Source: Microbacterium horticulturae
GTDB lineage: Bacteria > Actinomycetota > Actinomycetes > Actinomycetales > Microbacteriaceae
DNA length: 64,000 nt
NCBI RefSeq assembly: GCF_029094505.1
Contig: NZ_CP119108.1
Coordinates: forward strand, 310,001-374,000
Reading direction: 5' to 3'
The notes below the pieces were generated by a model. That model was given only the letters and a program-made list of their open reading frames with translations, searched no databases and was not told the DNA's origin. Positions 34,704 through 43,948 of the stretch are shown here, one piece after another. Numbering within the stretch: position 1 is the stretch's first letter; each line of letters starts with the position of its first letter. Both the position numbers and the translations under genes were made by a program.

Positions 34704-35876
34704 TCACACGGGCACGGGTTGTGGCGGGGGAGTGGATGCCGCGACCCGCGGCATCCACCATTCGTCATCCGTCCAGCGGTCCGAGGCCGTCGCCCGCGCC
34801 AGAGCGGGCAGGTATGACGGCATCGCCGCCCGGCGCTCGCGCACCGAGGCGTGCAGCACAGCGTGATCGGGAATGTGCCGGTGCACCGGCGGCAGCAGGT
34901 TCCAGGCCCAGCTGTTCGCGTGGGTCGGGCCCGAGCCCGCCCAGGCGCGCTCGACGCCGCAGTACCTCCGGTAGATCTCCGCCGCTTGCCCATCGCGCAG
35001 CATCAGCGAATCGCAGATGCCGTCGAACACCCACTTCAGCGCGATCGAGGCCAGCTCGTGGTTGGCGAACGTACCGCCCACATCGCAGTGCACGCCCGGG
35101 AACCAGACCTCTTCGCAGGCGGCCCGGCACTCGATTGGCAGATAGCGGAACGGCCGGCGCGCCTCGTCGATCGACACCGCGTGGCGGATGCGCCGCACAT
35201 TCCACAGCGACGCGGTGTCGGGCCAGTCGAGACTTCCGAGACCCGCGAACCAGGCCTCGACGGTGTCCCACAGGCCGAGGTATTCGACGGGGATCGCGTG
35301 GATGTCGTGGGCCAGATCATCGGGAGTGGATGCTGCGAACCCGCCGGTCGCGCCCGAGATGGGTTCGCCCGCGGTGCCCCAGCACAGGGCATCGGCGAAT
35401 GCCTTCGCCTCACGAGCGCGCTGGGCCACGGCTTTGCGGGTGCCGGCCGGTTTGACGTACTGCGCGACGGCGTAGTCGACGAGGTGCTCTGACCCGCTGC
35501 GCAGCAGCCCCGGCCGGGCAAGGAGCGCGGCCAAGGCGCGGGCGGTGTATGCGCCGCGGCTGAACCCGAAGATGTAGATGCGGTCGCCCGGGCGGTAGTG
35601 CTCGACCAGCCACCCGTACGCGCGGCTGACCTTGGCGCGCATGCCGAAGCCGAACGCCAGGCCGCACAGCTCGGAGAGCCGGCGCTCGATCCACCCGTGC
35701 GCGGTGGCCGACGGCAGCGTGCCGACGCCCGGGTCGTAGTAGGCAATCTGCTTCGCGGGGTCGTCGAGGTCGAGCATCATGAATACCTTCGCGGCGTTCG
35801 TCGGATGGTGATCGAGCTCATTGCTCGTGCCGTCGAGGCAGATGACGATGTTCTTCGGCGTGATCGGGGCGCTCAT
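34704..35876 (-). CDS. DUF2235 alpha/beta hydrolase (phospholipase-like)
   Basis: 390 residues. DUF2235 signature: N-terminal IVICLDGTSNEL, nucleophile elbow GFSRGAY with Ser106, and EVWFPGVHCDVGGTF near residues 235-250. This family includes the Tle1 lipase effectors of type VI secretion, but also stand-alone cytosolic proteins. There is no type VI gene here; it lies 42 bases upstream of the YbaB-T7SS genes in the same direction, so it could be a co-transcribed accessory or effector. No signal peptide. Confidence 0.88.
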   Translation of the reverse strand: MSAPITPKNIVICLDGTSNELDHHPTNAAKVFMMLDLDDPAKQIAYYDPGVGTLPSATAHGWIERRLSELCGLAFGFGMRAKVSRAYGWLVEHYRPGDRIYIFGFSRGAYTARALAALLARPGLLRSGSEHLVDYAVAQYVKPAGTRKAVAQRAREAKAFADALCWGTAGEPISGATGGFAASTPDDLAHDIHAIPVEYLGLWDTVEAWFAGLGSLDWPDTASLWNVRRIRHAVSIDEARRPFRYLPIECRAACEEVWFPGVHCDVGGTFANHELASIALKWVFDGICDSLMLRDGQAAEIYRRYCGVERAWAGSGPTHANSWAWNLLPPVHRHIPDHAVLHASVRERRAAMPSYLPALARATASDRWTDDEWWMPRVAASTPPPQPVPV

Positions 35877-35965
35877 GGTGACCTCCCTTCTGCGGAGAGG
35901 CGTTGCGCGCTGCGGGTGATACCGGGGCGGATACGGCAGTCTGCGGTCGCCTTATCATTGCGGCA

Positions 35966-36039
35966 AATTCATATGAGTTTGTCCCACGAACATCAAACCG
36001 CCGCCGGTTTGGTGTGCACAGGACAGTTCCATATGAATT
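35966..36039. repeat. Imperfect inverted repeat, 35-nt arms, AT-rich
   Basis: Outer AATTCATATG pairs perfectly at both ends, inner TGTCC and CAAACCG pair, 26 of 35 positions overall, with a four-base loop (36001-36004). It stands out as an AT-rich island between tandem minus-strand genes (coaBC and the DUF2235 gene). Confidence 0.7.
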
Positions 36040-36116
36040 CGGCGAGGAAGACGGCCGGTGGATGCTGGGGGTCCAGGGCGCGCAGGACTGTGCTCCCAAC
36101 TGGTCCCGTCCCCCGT

Positions 36117-37319
36117 TCAGCGCGCGCGGGCGGCGAGCACCGCGTCCCACACCGCGTCGGCGACCGCGCGCTTGGTGCCGGCGGCCTCGGCCACGACCTG
36201 TCCGCCGCGGCCCAGCACCACCACCTCGTTAGCGGAAGCCTCGAACCCCTTCTCCCAGCCCACCTCGTTGACCACGAGAAGGTCGGCGCCCTTGCGCTCG
36301 AGCTTGCGGCGCCCGCGTGCCAGCAGCTCGTCGCCGCGCGAGGTCTCGGCGGCGAAGCCGACGAGCGTCTGCCCCTCCCGTCGCCGGGCGGCGAGCGTCG
36401 CGAGCACGTCCTCGGTCTCGACGAGCGCGAGCGACCGCGCCTTGCGCCGAGAGCCCTCCTTCGTCAGCTTCGCGTCGGAGGTCGACGCGGGCCGATAATC
36501 GGCGACCGCCGCGGCCATGACCACCACGTCGGCGTCGGCCGCGGCATCCACCATCTCCGTCAGCAGGTCGGCGGCCGTCGTCGCGCGCACGACGGGCAGG
36601 TCCGCGGCCTCGGCGAGCACCCCGTCGTCGGTGTGGGCGGCCACGAGCACGACGTCGGCGCCGCGGTCAGCGGCGGCGCGGGCCAGCGCGACGCCCTGCC
36701 GTCCGCTGGATCGGTTGCCGATGAAGCGCACCGGATCGATCGGCTCACGCGTGCCGCCGGTGGAGACCACCACGCGCAGCCCGGCCAGATCGGCCGGATG
36801 CACGACCGCCAGCGCCCGCGCAACGATCTCCTCGGGCTCGAGCATGCGTCCGGGGCCGGAATCTCCGCCGGTCAGCTCGCCGTCCGCGGGACCTGCGATC
36901 TGCACGCCGCGCTCGGCGAGCGTGGCGATATTGGCCTGCGTTGCGGGATGCCGCCACATCTCCGTGTGCATGGCGGGCGCGACGACGACCGGCGCCGTCG
37001 TCGCAAGTAGGGTGGTTCCGAGCAGGTCGCCGGCGAGGCCTGCGGCCATCTTCGCGAGGGAGTCAGCCGTGGCGGGAGCGACGATGACCAGGTCGGCCTG
37101 GCGTCCGAGGGCGACGTGGCGTACCTGCGGCACGTCGTCGTGCACGCTCGTGGTCACCGCGTGGCGGCTGATCGCCTCCCACGTCGGCAGCCCGACGAAC
37201 CGCAGGGCGTCCGCGGTGGGGATGACGTGCACCTCATGACCGGCCTTCACGAGCAGGCGCACCAGGTGCACGGACTTGTACGCGGCGATGCCGCCGGTCA
37301 CTCCCACGACCACGAACAT
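36117..37319 (-). CDS. coaBC: Bifunctional phosphopantothenoylcysteine decarboxylase/synthetase
   Basis: 400 residues. N-terminal CoaC flavoprotein decarboxylase (VGVTGGIAAYKS, catalytic His in AISRHAVT, APAMHTEMW) and C-terminal CoaB synthetase (VVVSTGGTREPIDPVRFIGNRSSG, AAAVADYRP, LVGFAAET). It joins 4'-phosphopantothenate to cysteine and decarboxylates the product in CoA synthesis, downstream of the panC/panD enzymes at the left end of the window. The ATG at 37319 is close to the divergent NRDE gene, so the promoters must overlap. Confidence 0.97.
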   Translation of the reverse strand: MFVVVGVTGGIAAYKSVHLVRLLVKAGHEVHVIPTADALRFVGLPTWEAISRHAVTTSVHDDVPQVRHVALGRQADLVIVAPATADSLAKMAAGLAGDLLGTTLLATTAPVVVAPAMHTEMWRHPATQANIATLAERGVQIAGPADGELTGGDSGPGRMLEPEEIVARALAVVHPADLAGLRVVVSTGGTREPIDPVRFIGNRSSGRQGVALARAAADRGADVVLVAAHTDDGVLAEAADLPVVRATTAADLLTEMVDAAADADVVVMAAAVADYRPASTSDAKLTKEGSRRKARSLALVETEDVLATLAARRREGQTLVGFAAETSRGDELLARGRRKLERKGADLLVVNEVGWEKGFEASANEVVVLGRGGQVVAEAAGTKRAVADAVWDAVLAARAR

Positions 37320-37348
37320 GGCTCGATCCTCCCATGCGCAGGTGCCCC

Positions 37349-38059
37349 GTGTGCACGGTCATAGTGCGCGTGCCGGCTGCGGCCGGCGAGCCCGTGCGCC
37401 TGCTCGCGGTGCGCGACGAAGACCCCGCACGCCCCTGGCAGCCGCTGGGCGAGTGGTGGCCCGACCGGCCTGGCGTGATCGGCGTGCGCGACGTGCGCGC
37501 GGGCGGTGCGTGGCTGGCGGTGGATGCCGCAGCAGGCCGCCTCGCCGTGCTGCTGAACCGCGAGAGCCCACCTGTGCCGCCTGGTGTCGCGCAGGTCTCA
37601 CGTGGGGGAATCGTGCTGGACGCGGTCGCGGGCAGGCCGCCGCATCCCACCCCCGCAGTTCTCGGATTCAACCTCGTCACCGTCGACCAGTCGGGCGTGC
37701 ACGTCGTCACCTGGGACGGCGCCGTGCGCACCGAGCTCACCGTGCCACCGGGCACCCACATGATCGCGCACCACGACCTCGACGACCCGCGCTCGCCGCG
37801 CATCGTCGCATGGCACGACGCCTTTGCGGCGGCAGACCCCGACGAGTGGATGCCGCTGCTCGCCCGCACCGCGCAACTCGACCCGGCGGATGACCGGGCC
37901 ATCATCCGCGACAACAACGCGCATGGATACCCGACCCAGTCGCTGCTGCTGTGCACGGCCTCCGTCAGTGCGGATGAGGTCGACGTGCGCTACGCCGAGT
38001 TGGACCGCCCCGGCGTCTGGAACCCGGTGACCCTCGTCGGCCCGGTGCGCGCGGCCTGA
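37349..38059 (+). CDS. NRDE/TANGO2-family protein
   Basis: 236 residues from the GTG at 37349, chosen because it gives the family's invariant Met-Cys start (MCTVIVRV). The NRDE motif appears as LAVRDEDPARPW, and NRES later as LLNRESPPVP; the C-terminal NNAHGYPTQSLLL is also typical. TANGO2 relatives have been linked to haem trafficking and N-terminal-nucleophile hydrolase-like folds. An ATG 15 bases upstream would displace the Cys2. Confidence 0.85.
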   Translation: MCTVIVRVPAAAGEPVRLLAVRDEDPARPWQPLGEWWPDRPGVIGVRDVRAGGAWLAVDAAAGRLAVLLNRESPPVPPGVAQVSRGGIVLDAVAGRPPHPTPAVLGFNLVTVDQSGVHVVTWDGAVRTELTVPPGTHMIAHHDLDDPRSPRIVAWHDAFAAADPDEWMPLLARTAQLDPADDRAIIRDNNAHGYPTQSLLLCTASVSADEVDVRYAELDRPGVWNPVTLVGPVRAA

Positions 38060-38182
38060 GCCGCCGGGCCCCCGGAGATATCGGCGGCTGCGAGTTCTGC
38101 GATGAGTCGTGGCTGGGCAGCGGCGCTCAGCGCCAGCGGCTGCCACGGCAGCCTCGCGAGCGCGGCGACGAGCACGCTGGTG

Positions 38183-38242
38183 ATGACTTGCCGCAAATGG
38201 TGGGTGTTGAGCGAAGAGCACCCGCCATTTGCGGCAAGTCAT
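38183..38242. repeat. Long inverted repeat, 24-nt arms, between convergent genes
   Basis: Arms at 38183-38206 and 38219-38242 pair over 24 bases with a single T-G mismatch (core ACTTGCCGCAAATGG), loop 12 bases. It lies between NRDE (+) and TM2 (-) stop codons and may terminate both. Confidence 0.85.
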
Positions 38243-38280
38243 GTGTGGGCGGAGGGCAGGCACACCCCGCCCCGCGCGTC

Positions 38281-39351
38281 TTACTCGGCCTTGAGCGTCC
38301 AGGCGCCGTCGGCCTTCACGGTCACGATCGACGGACCCGCCGACAGCGGCACCGTGCCCGAGTACTTTCCGATCTCGTTGATGAGCAGCCCCATGCTGAA
38401 GGCCTCGGATGTCTCCTCGTACACCACGAAGTTCGCCGATCCCTTGTGCGTCGCGGTCAGTGCAGCCGCGTCGCCGTCGTACAGTTCGACCGCATCGCCG
38501 GTGCCCTTCGCCGACCCGTCGAAGGCCTTCGCGCTTGAGAACGGGGCGAGGGTGATCTTCCAGTCGCCGTCGGCGGTGACCTGCAGGCGTGCGCCGTCGC
38601 CGAGGGCCATCAGACCCCACGCGGTCGTGCCGCTGTAGTGGCCGATCGTGTTGACGAGCAGCTCACCCGTCGACGCGTTGTCGCCGTCGAGCACCGTGAT
38701 CGCGAAGTTCGCCTGCCCCTTGTGCGTGGCAGTCACGACGCCGCCGGTCGCGCCCTTCGGCAGCGTGATCAGCGTGTCGCCGTGGCCCGTCTTCTTGACG
38801 GTGTCGAAGGTGCCGAACGTGTCGTCGGCCCAGTCGCCGGCGACGTTCACAGGCTCTTCGGGTTCGACCTCTTCGACGGGGGTGGATGCCTCGTCCGCAG
38901 CCTCGTCAGACGGCTCGGCCGCGGTGGCCGCGGTGTCGGACGAGGGCTGCACCGCGGCATCCCGATCCGATCCGACCGGCGCCGCATCGCCGCCCGAAAC
39001 GGCGCCCGAGATCGACCCGCTGACGATGCTCAGCACGACGAGCGCGCCGGTGATGATCCAGGCGATCTTCTTGTGCGCGTCGTAGCCGGTCAGCGGGCGG
39101 CCGGCGCGGTCGCGCATGCCGCCGGTGAGAATCACGATGAGGTCGACGAACCACCAGATGCCCAGGCCGCCGAGCGTGATGAGCTTCAGAATGCCGGTGC
39201 CAACCTTTCCGAGGAAGAACCGGTCGACCCCGAACAGGCCGAAGAAGAACGACAGCAGCCAGGTGGCGATGAACGGCTTGCCGTCGTCGACGGGCTGCGG
39301 AGTTGCGACCGGCGGAGGGTAGGCGCCTGCGGGAGCGGTGGGGATGGTCAT
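38281..39351 (-). CDS. TM2-domain membrane protein with a duplicated extracytoplasmic domain
   Basis: 356 residues. A Pro-rich cytosolic start, the TM2 hairpin (about 27-80: [37 protein letters not shown]), a third helix (about 97-115), an acidic disordered linker (about 120-170), then two homologous units of about 75 residues ([16 protein letters not shown]... and [15 protein letters not shown]..., each followed by IGHYSGT/IGKYSGT and V-ADG-W). AAAGGAA precedes the ATG. The repeated domain is probably outside the cell. Function unknown. Confidence 0.88.
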   Translation of the reverse strand: MTIPTAPAGAYPPPVATPQPVDDGKPFIATWLLSFFFGLFGVDRFFLGKVGTGILKLITLGGLGIWWFVDLIVILTGGMRDRAGRPLTGYDAHKKIAWIITGALVVLSIVSGSISGAVSGGDAAPVGSDRDAAVQPSSDTAATAAEPSDEAADEASTPVEEVEPEEPVNVAGDWADDTFGTFDTVKKTGHGDTLITLPKGATGGVVTATHKGQANFAITVLDGDNASTGELLVNTIGHYSGTTAWGLMALGDGARLQVTADGDWKITLAPFSSAKAFDGSAKGTGDAVELYDGDAAALTATHKGSANFVVYEETSEAFSMGLLINEIGKYSGTVPLSAGPSIVTVKADGAWTLKAE

Positions 39352-39397
39352 GGGGTGTTCCTTTCGATGGTGATTGCGGGAGGGTGGATGCTGCGGG

Positions 39398-40003
39398 TCA
39401 GAGCGCGACGTACGAGCCGAGCGCGCTCATGTAGAGGGCCTCGGTTGCGTCGGGAACGGCGTAGACCTCGACGCCGGTGTATTTCTGGCCCTTGTGGAGC
39501 TCAGGTGCGTCATCGAGCTCGGTGGTGTCGGTCACGATGCTGGCGGACTGGTAGAGGTTGCCGTCCTGGTCGGCGATCTGCCAGTCCCACATCTCGACGG
39601 CCGGGTCGACAGCTTCGCTGCTGAGTCCAGTGAACGTTGCCTCCACGACCACGTAGTGGAAGCCGCTCGGGGCCTTGTCGTTGAACTGGTTCGCCGCGGC
39701 GACCTCCTTGTCGGCGTCGGCATCGGCCAGAGTGAAGGCGACGGAGTAGTAGTCCTCATCGTCCTGTGAGATGACGGCGGCCTCTCCCTGGGGATACGGG
39801 TTGTCGAGAGTCCCGACGTCGGGCGTCGTCTCGACGGGATCGGTGGGTTCGTCGGCCTCGGATGCGTCATCAGGCCCGTAGCCATCGGGATAGACGACGT
39901 CAGGCTCGGTCGACGGAGAGGCCGACGCCGCGGCGACGGCGCTGCATCCGGTCGTGGCGAGTGCCGCTACCAGCGCAAGGCCGGCGATGAGGTGGCGCTT
40001 CAT
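39398..40003 (-). CDS. Lipoprotein, DUF4352-like
   Basis: 201 residues. Signal peptide [20 protein letters not shown] with lipobox TTGC, an acidic Pro/Asp/Glu linker (about 30-65), and a C-terminal immunoglobulin-like domain (about 70-195: [50 protein letters not shown]) resembling DUF4352. It is 46 bases downstream of the TM2 protein gene's start region on the same strand, so the two could form an operon. Confidence 0.85.
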   Translation of the reverse strand: MKRHLIAGLALVAALATTGCSAVAAASASPSTEPDVVYPDGYGPDDASEADEPTDPVETTPDVGTLDNPYPQGEAAVISQDDEDYYSVAFTLADADADKEVAAANQFNDKAPSGFHYVVVEATFTGLSSEAVDPAVEMWDWQIADQDGNLYQSASIVTDTTELDDAPELHKGQKYTGVEVYAVPDATEALYMSALGSYVAL

Positions 40004-40179
40004 GGTGATTCCCCGTTCTGTGCTGTGTCGAAGCGGGCAGGCGGCGAGCCCCAGCGATCGCCGCCTGCCCTGACTGCGAGGCGTCTCGATCGGCGGTCGC
40101 CCCCCCCTGCCGCCGCCGCTCGACGTCTCCGTCGTTGATGAAGCTAGAACCGCCGGAACAAGCCAACGCCAACACGAGC

Positions 40180-40195
40180 GATAAGGCTCCTTATC
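40180..40195. promoter_or_regulatory. Small AT-rich palindrome upstream of the defence island
   Basis: GATAAGG CT CCTTATC, seven-base arms, located 49 bp before the first gene of the restriction island and between divergent genes. A plausible operator; TTGCCC (-35) and TACTGT (-10) follow. Confidence 0.5.
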
Positions 40196-40230
40196 AATGT
40201 TGCTCGTTGCCCGATGTCGGAGCTTCCCGC

Positions 40231-40236
40231 TACTGT
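40231..40236 (+). promoter_or_regulatory. -10 element of the restriction island
   Basis: TACTGT ends seven bases before ATG 40244, with TTGCCC 18 bases further upstream. It suggests a leaderless transcript and argues for 40244 over the ATG at 40214. Confidence 0.5.
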
Positions 40237-40243
40237 CACATCC

Positions 40244-42235
40244 ATGACCACGCCCAACGTGCCCGCAGAAGAGCAATTGCTCATCTCGCTCGCCGGCGTG
40301 GCCGAGCTGGCGGGTGTGCGCCGCCCCGTGGCCTCGCTGTGGCGCACGCGGTCGCAACGCGGCGACGCGCCTTTCCCGCCGGCGGCCGCGCACCGCGGCG
40401 GTCGCGACCTGTTCGATGCGCATGCGGTTGCGGAGTGGCTGGTCGAGACGGGGCACGGGCACAATCCCGATGCGGTGGGGGATGCCGCGGCCTACGTCGA
40501 CGGCATGGGCATCGACTTCTCCGAGCCAGGGCAGGTCGCCGAGCTCGCAGCCCTCATCGCCTTGCGCGCACAGACCGGCGAGCAGCTCGGCGAGGCGCGC
40601 GACCTGCAGGCACTCGCGTTCGCGGCCGACCCCGACGACACGCACCTGCGCCGCGAGGTCGAGCGGCACCGCGAGCGCGGGGCGCCCTGGGCCGCGTACG
40701 CCGACCGGCTCATCGACGCGGCGTACTCCCCGGCCGCGGCGCTGGCACTCGTACAGCGCCGCGCAGCCCGTCGTCAGCGGGCGCTCGGGTCGTCAGGTGC
40801 GCTCGCCGCACCCGCGCGCGACCTGGTCACGGCTCTGGTGCAGGCGCTCGCCGCTGAGGTCGGCGAGCCGGGCGAGCGGCCGACCATGCGCATCGCGCCG
40901 GGGGTCGACACGACTCTGTTCGACGCCGTCGTGCGCCGTTTCGACGGCGAGGTCGACGTCGTCTGGCCGACCGACGACGAGAGCCGGCCGCTGCGACGTG
41001 CGAACGCGTGCAGCGGCATCCCGATCGACACGGTCATCGCACAGCCGGGCGCCGTCGTGCTCGGGCGTGTGCCCGCGGTCGCCGGGGCGTCGGTCGATGA
41101 CATCGTGAGCGCCGTCGACGAACTCGGTCTGAGCCTTGACCCCGACGAGGTCGCGGTCATGGTCGGGCCGGCGCGTGCCCTGGTCGACGGCCTGTCGGCC
41201 CCGCGGGCCGCTGCCCGCGCCGACACCCTGCGCACCGGGCGCGTGCGTGCTGTGGTGCGGTTGGATGCCGGGCACGTCACCTCCGCCTCACGCGAGGCGC
41301 TCGCACTGTGGGTCTTCGGGCCCGCGGCCGACATTCCGCTCGGCGACCGGGTCATCGCCCTCGCCGACCTGACCGGCGCGGCGCTGAGCGCCGCAGTCGC
41401 CGGTGACCTGGTCAGCGACATCCTGGCCAACCTCGGCGGCCCGATCGCCGCCCGCGCGCACGCATTCCGCTTTGCCCGGCTGCAGCGCACCTCGTCGGTG
41501 CTCGCGCGGTCGGGAGCGCTGATGGCCGACACCCCGCCCCGATCGGCCGCGGTGCTGGCGGCATCCCGCGATCTTCCGACCCTGCTCGACGCCGCGCTCG
41601 CCGCCGCCGGCGTCGATGCGCCGGCGCTCGAGGTGACGGTGCAGACGGCCGCGTTGCCGGCGCCCGAGACGACGACGGTGGATGCCGCGATCTCGGCCGG
41701 CCACGCGCGGGTGCTGGCTGGCATCCGGCTCGGGGCCGATGAGATCGGCGACACCGGTCTGGTCGTCGTTGACGCGGCCGACCTCGATGACCCGGCCGGG
41801 ATCGGCGCGCGCCGCGTGGATCATCTGGCGTTCGCCGAGAAGCACCCGAAGGCGCAGCTGACGCGGCCGGGCGACGTCGTCTTTCGCACCAGTCCGACGC
41901 CGCGCGCGTGGGTCGACCGCGACGGGTCGCATGTCGTCGCGTACCCGGCTCGGGTGCTGCGAGTGACCGCGGCCGACCCCGGTGGGCTTGTGCCCGAGCT
42001 GGTCGCCGCCGACATCACAGCAGGTGGCGCCGGGCCCGGCGCGTGGCGCCGGTGGCGCGTGCGCACGGTCGCTCCGGCGCAGTTGCAGCCCCTGCGCGCG
42101 ACGCTGGCCGCGGCATCCCTCACCCGTGACAATCTGCGCGAACGCATCGATCGGCTCGACCGGCTGGTCGCGGTGCTCTCCGATGCCGTCGCCGCCCGCG
42201 CCGTCACGATCTCGACCGACCTCACCACCCAGTAA
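40244..42235 (+). CDS. Helix-turn-helix protein resembling a catalytically dead N6-adenine methylase fused to a specificity-like tail
   Basis: 663 residues. Residues about 13-75 form a winged helix-turn-helix (LISLAGVAELAGVRRPVASLWRTR, FDAHAVAEWL) as found at the start of HTH-type N-6 DNA methylases. The middle follows the order of that family, but no DPxxGSGG motif exists and the NPPY position reads IDTVIAQPGAVV (261-272); the end of a methylase core is echoed by RTGRVRAVVRLDAGHV...LALWVFGP. From about 543 (GDVVFRTSPTPRAWVDRDG, VVAYPARVLRV) it resembles HsdS-like target recognition ends, and it closes with a coiled coil. It is nine bases upstream of hsdM. I infer an accessory or regulatory subunit; homology of the middle is by pattern only. 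Confidence 0.8.
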   Translation: MTTPNVPAEEQLLISLAGVAELAGVRRPVASLWRTRSQRGDAPFPPAAAHRGGRDLFDAHAVAEWLVETGHGHNPDAVGDAAAYVDGMGIDFSEPGQVAELAALIALRAQTGEQLGEARDLQALAFAADPDDTHLRREVERHRERGAPWAAYADRLIDAAYSPAAALALVQRRAARRQRALGSSGALAAPARDLVTALVQALAAEVGEPGERPTMRIAPGVDTTLFDAVVRRFDGEVDVVWPTDDESRPLRRANACSGIPIDTVIAQPGAVVLGRVPAVAGASVDDIVSAVDELGLSLDPDEVAVMVGPARALVDGLSAPRAAARADTLRTGRVRAVVRLDAGHVTSASREALALWVFGPAADIPLGDRVIALADLTGAALSAAVAGDLVSDILANLGGPIAARAHAFRFARLQRTSSVLARSGALMADTPPRSAAVLAASRDLPTLLDAALAAAGVDAPALEVTVQTAALPAPETTTVDAAISAGHARVLAGIRLGADEIGDTGLVVVDAADLDDPAGIGARRVDHLAFAEKHPKAQLTRPGDVVFRTSPTPRAWVDRDGSHVVAYPARVLRVTAADPGGLVPELVAADITAGGAGPGAWRRWRVRTVAPAQLQPLRATLAAASLTRDNLRERIDRLDRLVAVLSDAVAARAVTISTDLTTQ

Positions 42236-42244
42236 GAAGGACTC

Positions 42245-43948
42245 ATGCCCAGAACCGCGAAGACCGCTGCGCCGCAGGCGCCGTCGACCATGAAGCAGCT
42301 CAAGGACACGCTCTGGAAGGCGGCCGACAAGCTACGCGGGTCGATGGACGCCTCGCAGTACAAGGACGTGATTCTGGGGCTGGTGTTCCTGAAGTACGCG
42401 TCGGATGCCTTCGACGAGCGCCGCGGGCAGATCCGCGCCGAGCTGGCCGCCGACGGATACGACGACGACCAGATCGCCGAGCTGATCGACGACGTCGACG
42501 AATACACGGGTCGCGGGGTGTTCTGGATCGACGAGCACGCGCGGTGGACGTACCTCGCCGAGCACGCGAAGGGCTTGCACGCCTCGCTCGATTCGGACGA
42601 GAAGACGATCGGGCAGCTGATCGATGAGGCGATGGATGCTCTCATGCAGGCAAATCCGGGACTGTCGGGCACCCTGCCGCGCATCTTCAACCGCGACAAC
42701 GTCGACCAGCGCAGGCTCGGTGAGCTGGTCGACCTGTTCAACACGGCGCGGTTCGCCGGTCAAGGGCAGGCGGGGGCCGACGGTCGTCGCGCGCGGGATC
42801 TGCTGGGCGAGGTGTACGAGTACTTCCTCGAGAAGTTCGCCGCCGCCGAGGGCAAGCGGGGCGGCGAGTTCTATACGCCGGCGGGGGTCGTGCGTGTGCT
42901 GGTCGGGATGCTGCGGCCCACGCACGGGCGCGTGTACGACCCGTGCTGCGGGTCGGGCGGCATGTTCGTGCAGGCCGAGAAGTTCATCGATGCGCATCAC
43001 GGCGAGGGGACCGACATCTCGGTCTATGGGCAGGAGCTCAACGAGCGCACCTGGCGCATGGCGAAGATGAACCTCGCCATCCACGGACTGTCGGGCAATC
43101 TCGGGCCGCGGTGGGGCGACACGTTCGCGCGTGATCTGCACCCCGAGCTGCAGGCCGATTTCGTCATGGCGAACCCGCCGTTCAACATCAAGGACTGGGC
43201 GCGGTCGGAGTCCGACCCGCGGTGGTGTTACGGCGTGCCGCCGGCGGGCAACGCGAACTACGCGTGGATTCAGCACATTTTGTCGAAGCTCGCGCCGGGC
43301 GGGCAGGCCGGCGTCGTGATGGCGAACGGGTCGATGTCGTCGAACTCGGGCGGTGAGGGGCAGATCCGCGCCGAGATCGTCGAGGCCGATCTGGTCTCGT
43401 GCATGGTGGCTCTGCCGACGCAGCTGTTCCGGTCGACCGGGATTCCGGTGTGCGTGTGGTTCTTCGCCCGGTCGAAGGGCGCGCGCGCGGGCGAGGTGCT
43501 CTTCATCGACGCGCGCGGGCTGGGGCACATGGTGGATCGTGCCGAGCGCGCGCTGTCGGATGAAGATATCGCTCGGATTGCGGGTACGTACCACGCCTGG
43601 CTCGGAGATGATCCGCTCGTTGAGCGAGGCGGCGAAGCCGCCGAGTCGAAACGCCCCGAGGATCTCGATGACCCCGCCCGTTCGTTGAGCGAGCGCAGCG
43701 AGTCGAAACGCCCCGACCCCTACGAGAACATCCCCGGCTTCTGCTACTCCGCTCCGCTGGCCGAGATCAAGGCGGCCGACTACGCGCTGACACCAGGACG
43801 CTACGTCGGAGCCCCCGAGGCCGAAGACGACGGTGAACCCCTCGAAGAGAAGCTCGCGCGCCTGCGGGCGGAGCTCGAGGCGCAGTTCGCCGAGTCGGCC
43901 CGCCTGGCCGACGTCGTGCGCGAGCAGCTCGGGAGGGTCGATGTCTGA
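42245..43948 (+). CDS. hsdM: Type I restriction-modification methyltransferase subunit
   Basis: 567 residues. HsdM N-terminal helical domain (MKQLKDTLWKAADKLRGSMDASQYKD cut as usual), SAM motif DPCCGSGGM (232-240) and catalytic NPPF (310-313). It methylates adenine with HsdS. Between residues about 457 and 492 the protein carries LVERGGEAAESKRPED and RSLSERSESKRPDP, which are translations of two palindromic repeat DNA insertions (43618-43653, 43683-43710); the frame is kept. The gene overlaps hsdS by eight bases. Confidence 0.96.
   Translation: MPRTAKTAAPQAPSTMKQLKDTLWKAADKLRGSMDASQYKDVILGLVFLKYASDAFDERRGQIRAELAADGYDDDQIAELIDDVDEYTGRGVFWIDEHARWTYLAEHAKGLHASLDSDEKTIGQLIDEAMDALMQANPGLSGTLPRIFNRDNVDQRRLGELVDLFNTARFAGQGQAGADGRRARDLLGEVYEYFLEKFAAAEGKRGGEFYTPAGVVRVLVGMLRPTHGRVYDPCCGSGGMFVQAEKFIDAHHGEGTDISVYGQELNERTWRMAKMNLAIHGLSGNLGPRWGDTFARDLHPELQADFVMANPPFNIKDWARSESDPRWCYGVPPAGNANYAWIQHILSKLAPGGQAGVVMANGSMSSNSGGEGQIRAEIVEADLVSCMVALPTQLFRSTGIPVCVWFFARSKGARAGEVLFIDARGLGHMVDRAERALSDEDIARIAGTYHAWLGDDPLVERGGEAAESKRPEDLDDPARSLSERSESKRPDPYENIPGFCYSAPLAEIKAADYALTPGRYVGAPEAEDDGEPLEEKLARLRAELEAQFAESARLADVVREQLGRVDV
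43618..43653. repeat. Palindromic repeat inserted in hsdM, copy 1
   Basis: CGTTGAGCGAGGCGGCGAAG followed by CCGCCGAGTCGAAACG; the inner GGCGGC...GCCGCC is self-complementary. It shares TTGAGCGAG and GAGTCGAAACG with the second copy 65 bases later. Translates as LVERGGEAAESKR. Confidence 0.85.
43683..43710. repeat. Palindromic repeat inserted in hsdM, copy 2
   Basis: CGTTGAGCGAGCGCAGCGAG followed by TCGAAACG, a member of the TTTCGACTCGCTGCGCTCGC type repeat that is common in Microbacteriaceae intergenic DNA. Here it is in frame and encodes SLSERSESKR. Confidence 0.85.

Noticed and set aside
34704..35876. Type VI secretion effector
   Set aside because: DUF2235 is shared with Tle1, but no type VI structural gene or VgrG is present and the host is a monoderm actinobacterium.
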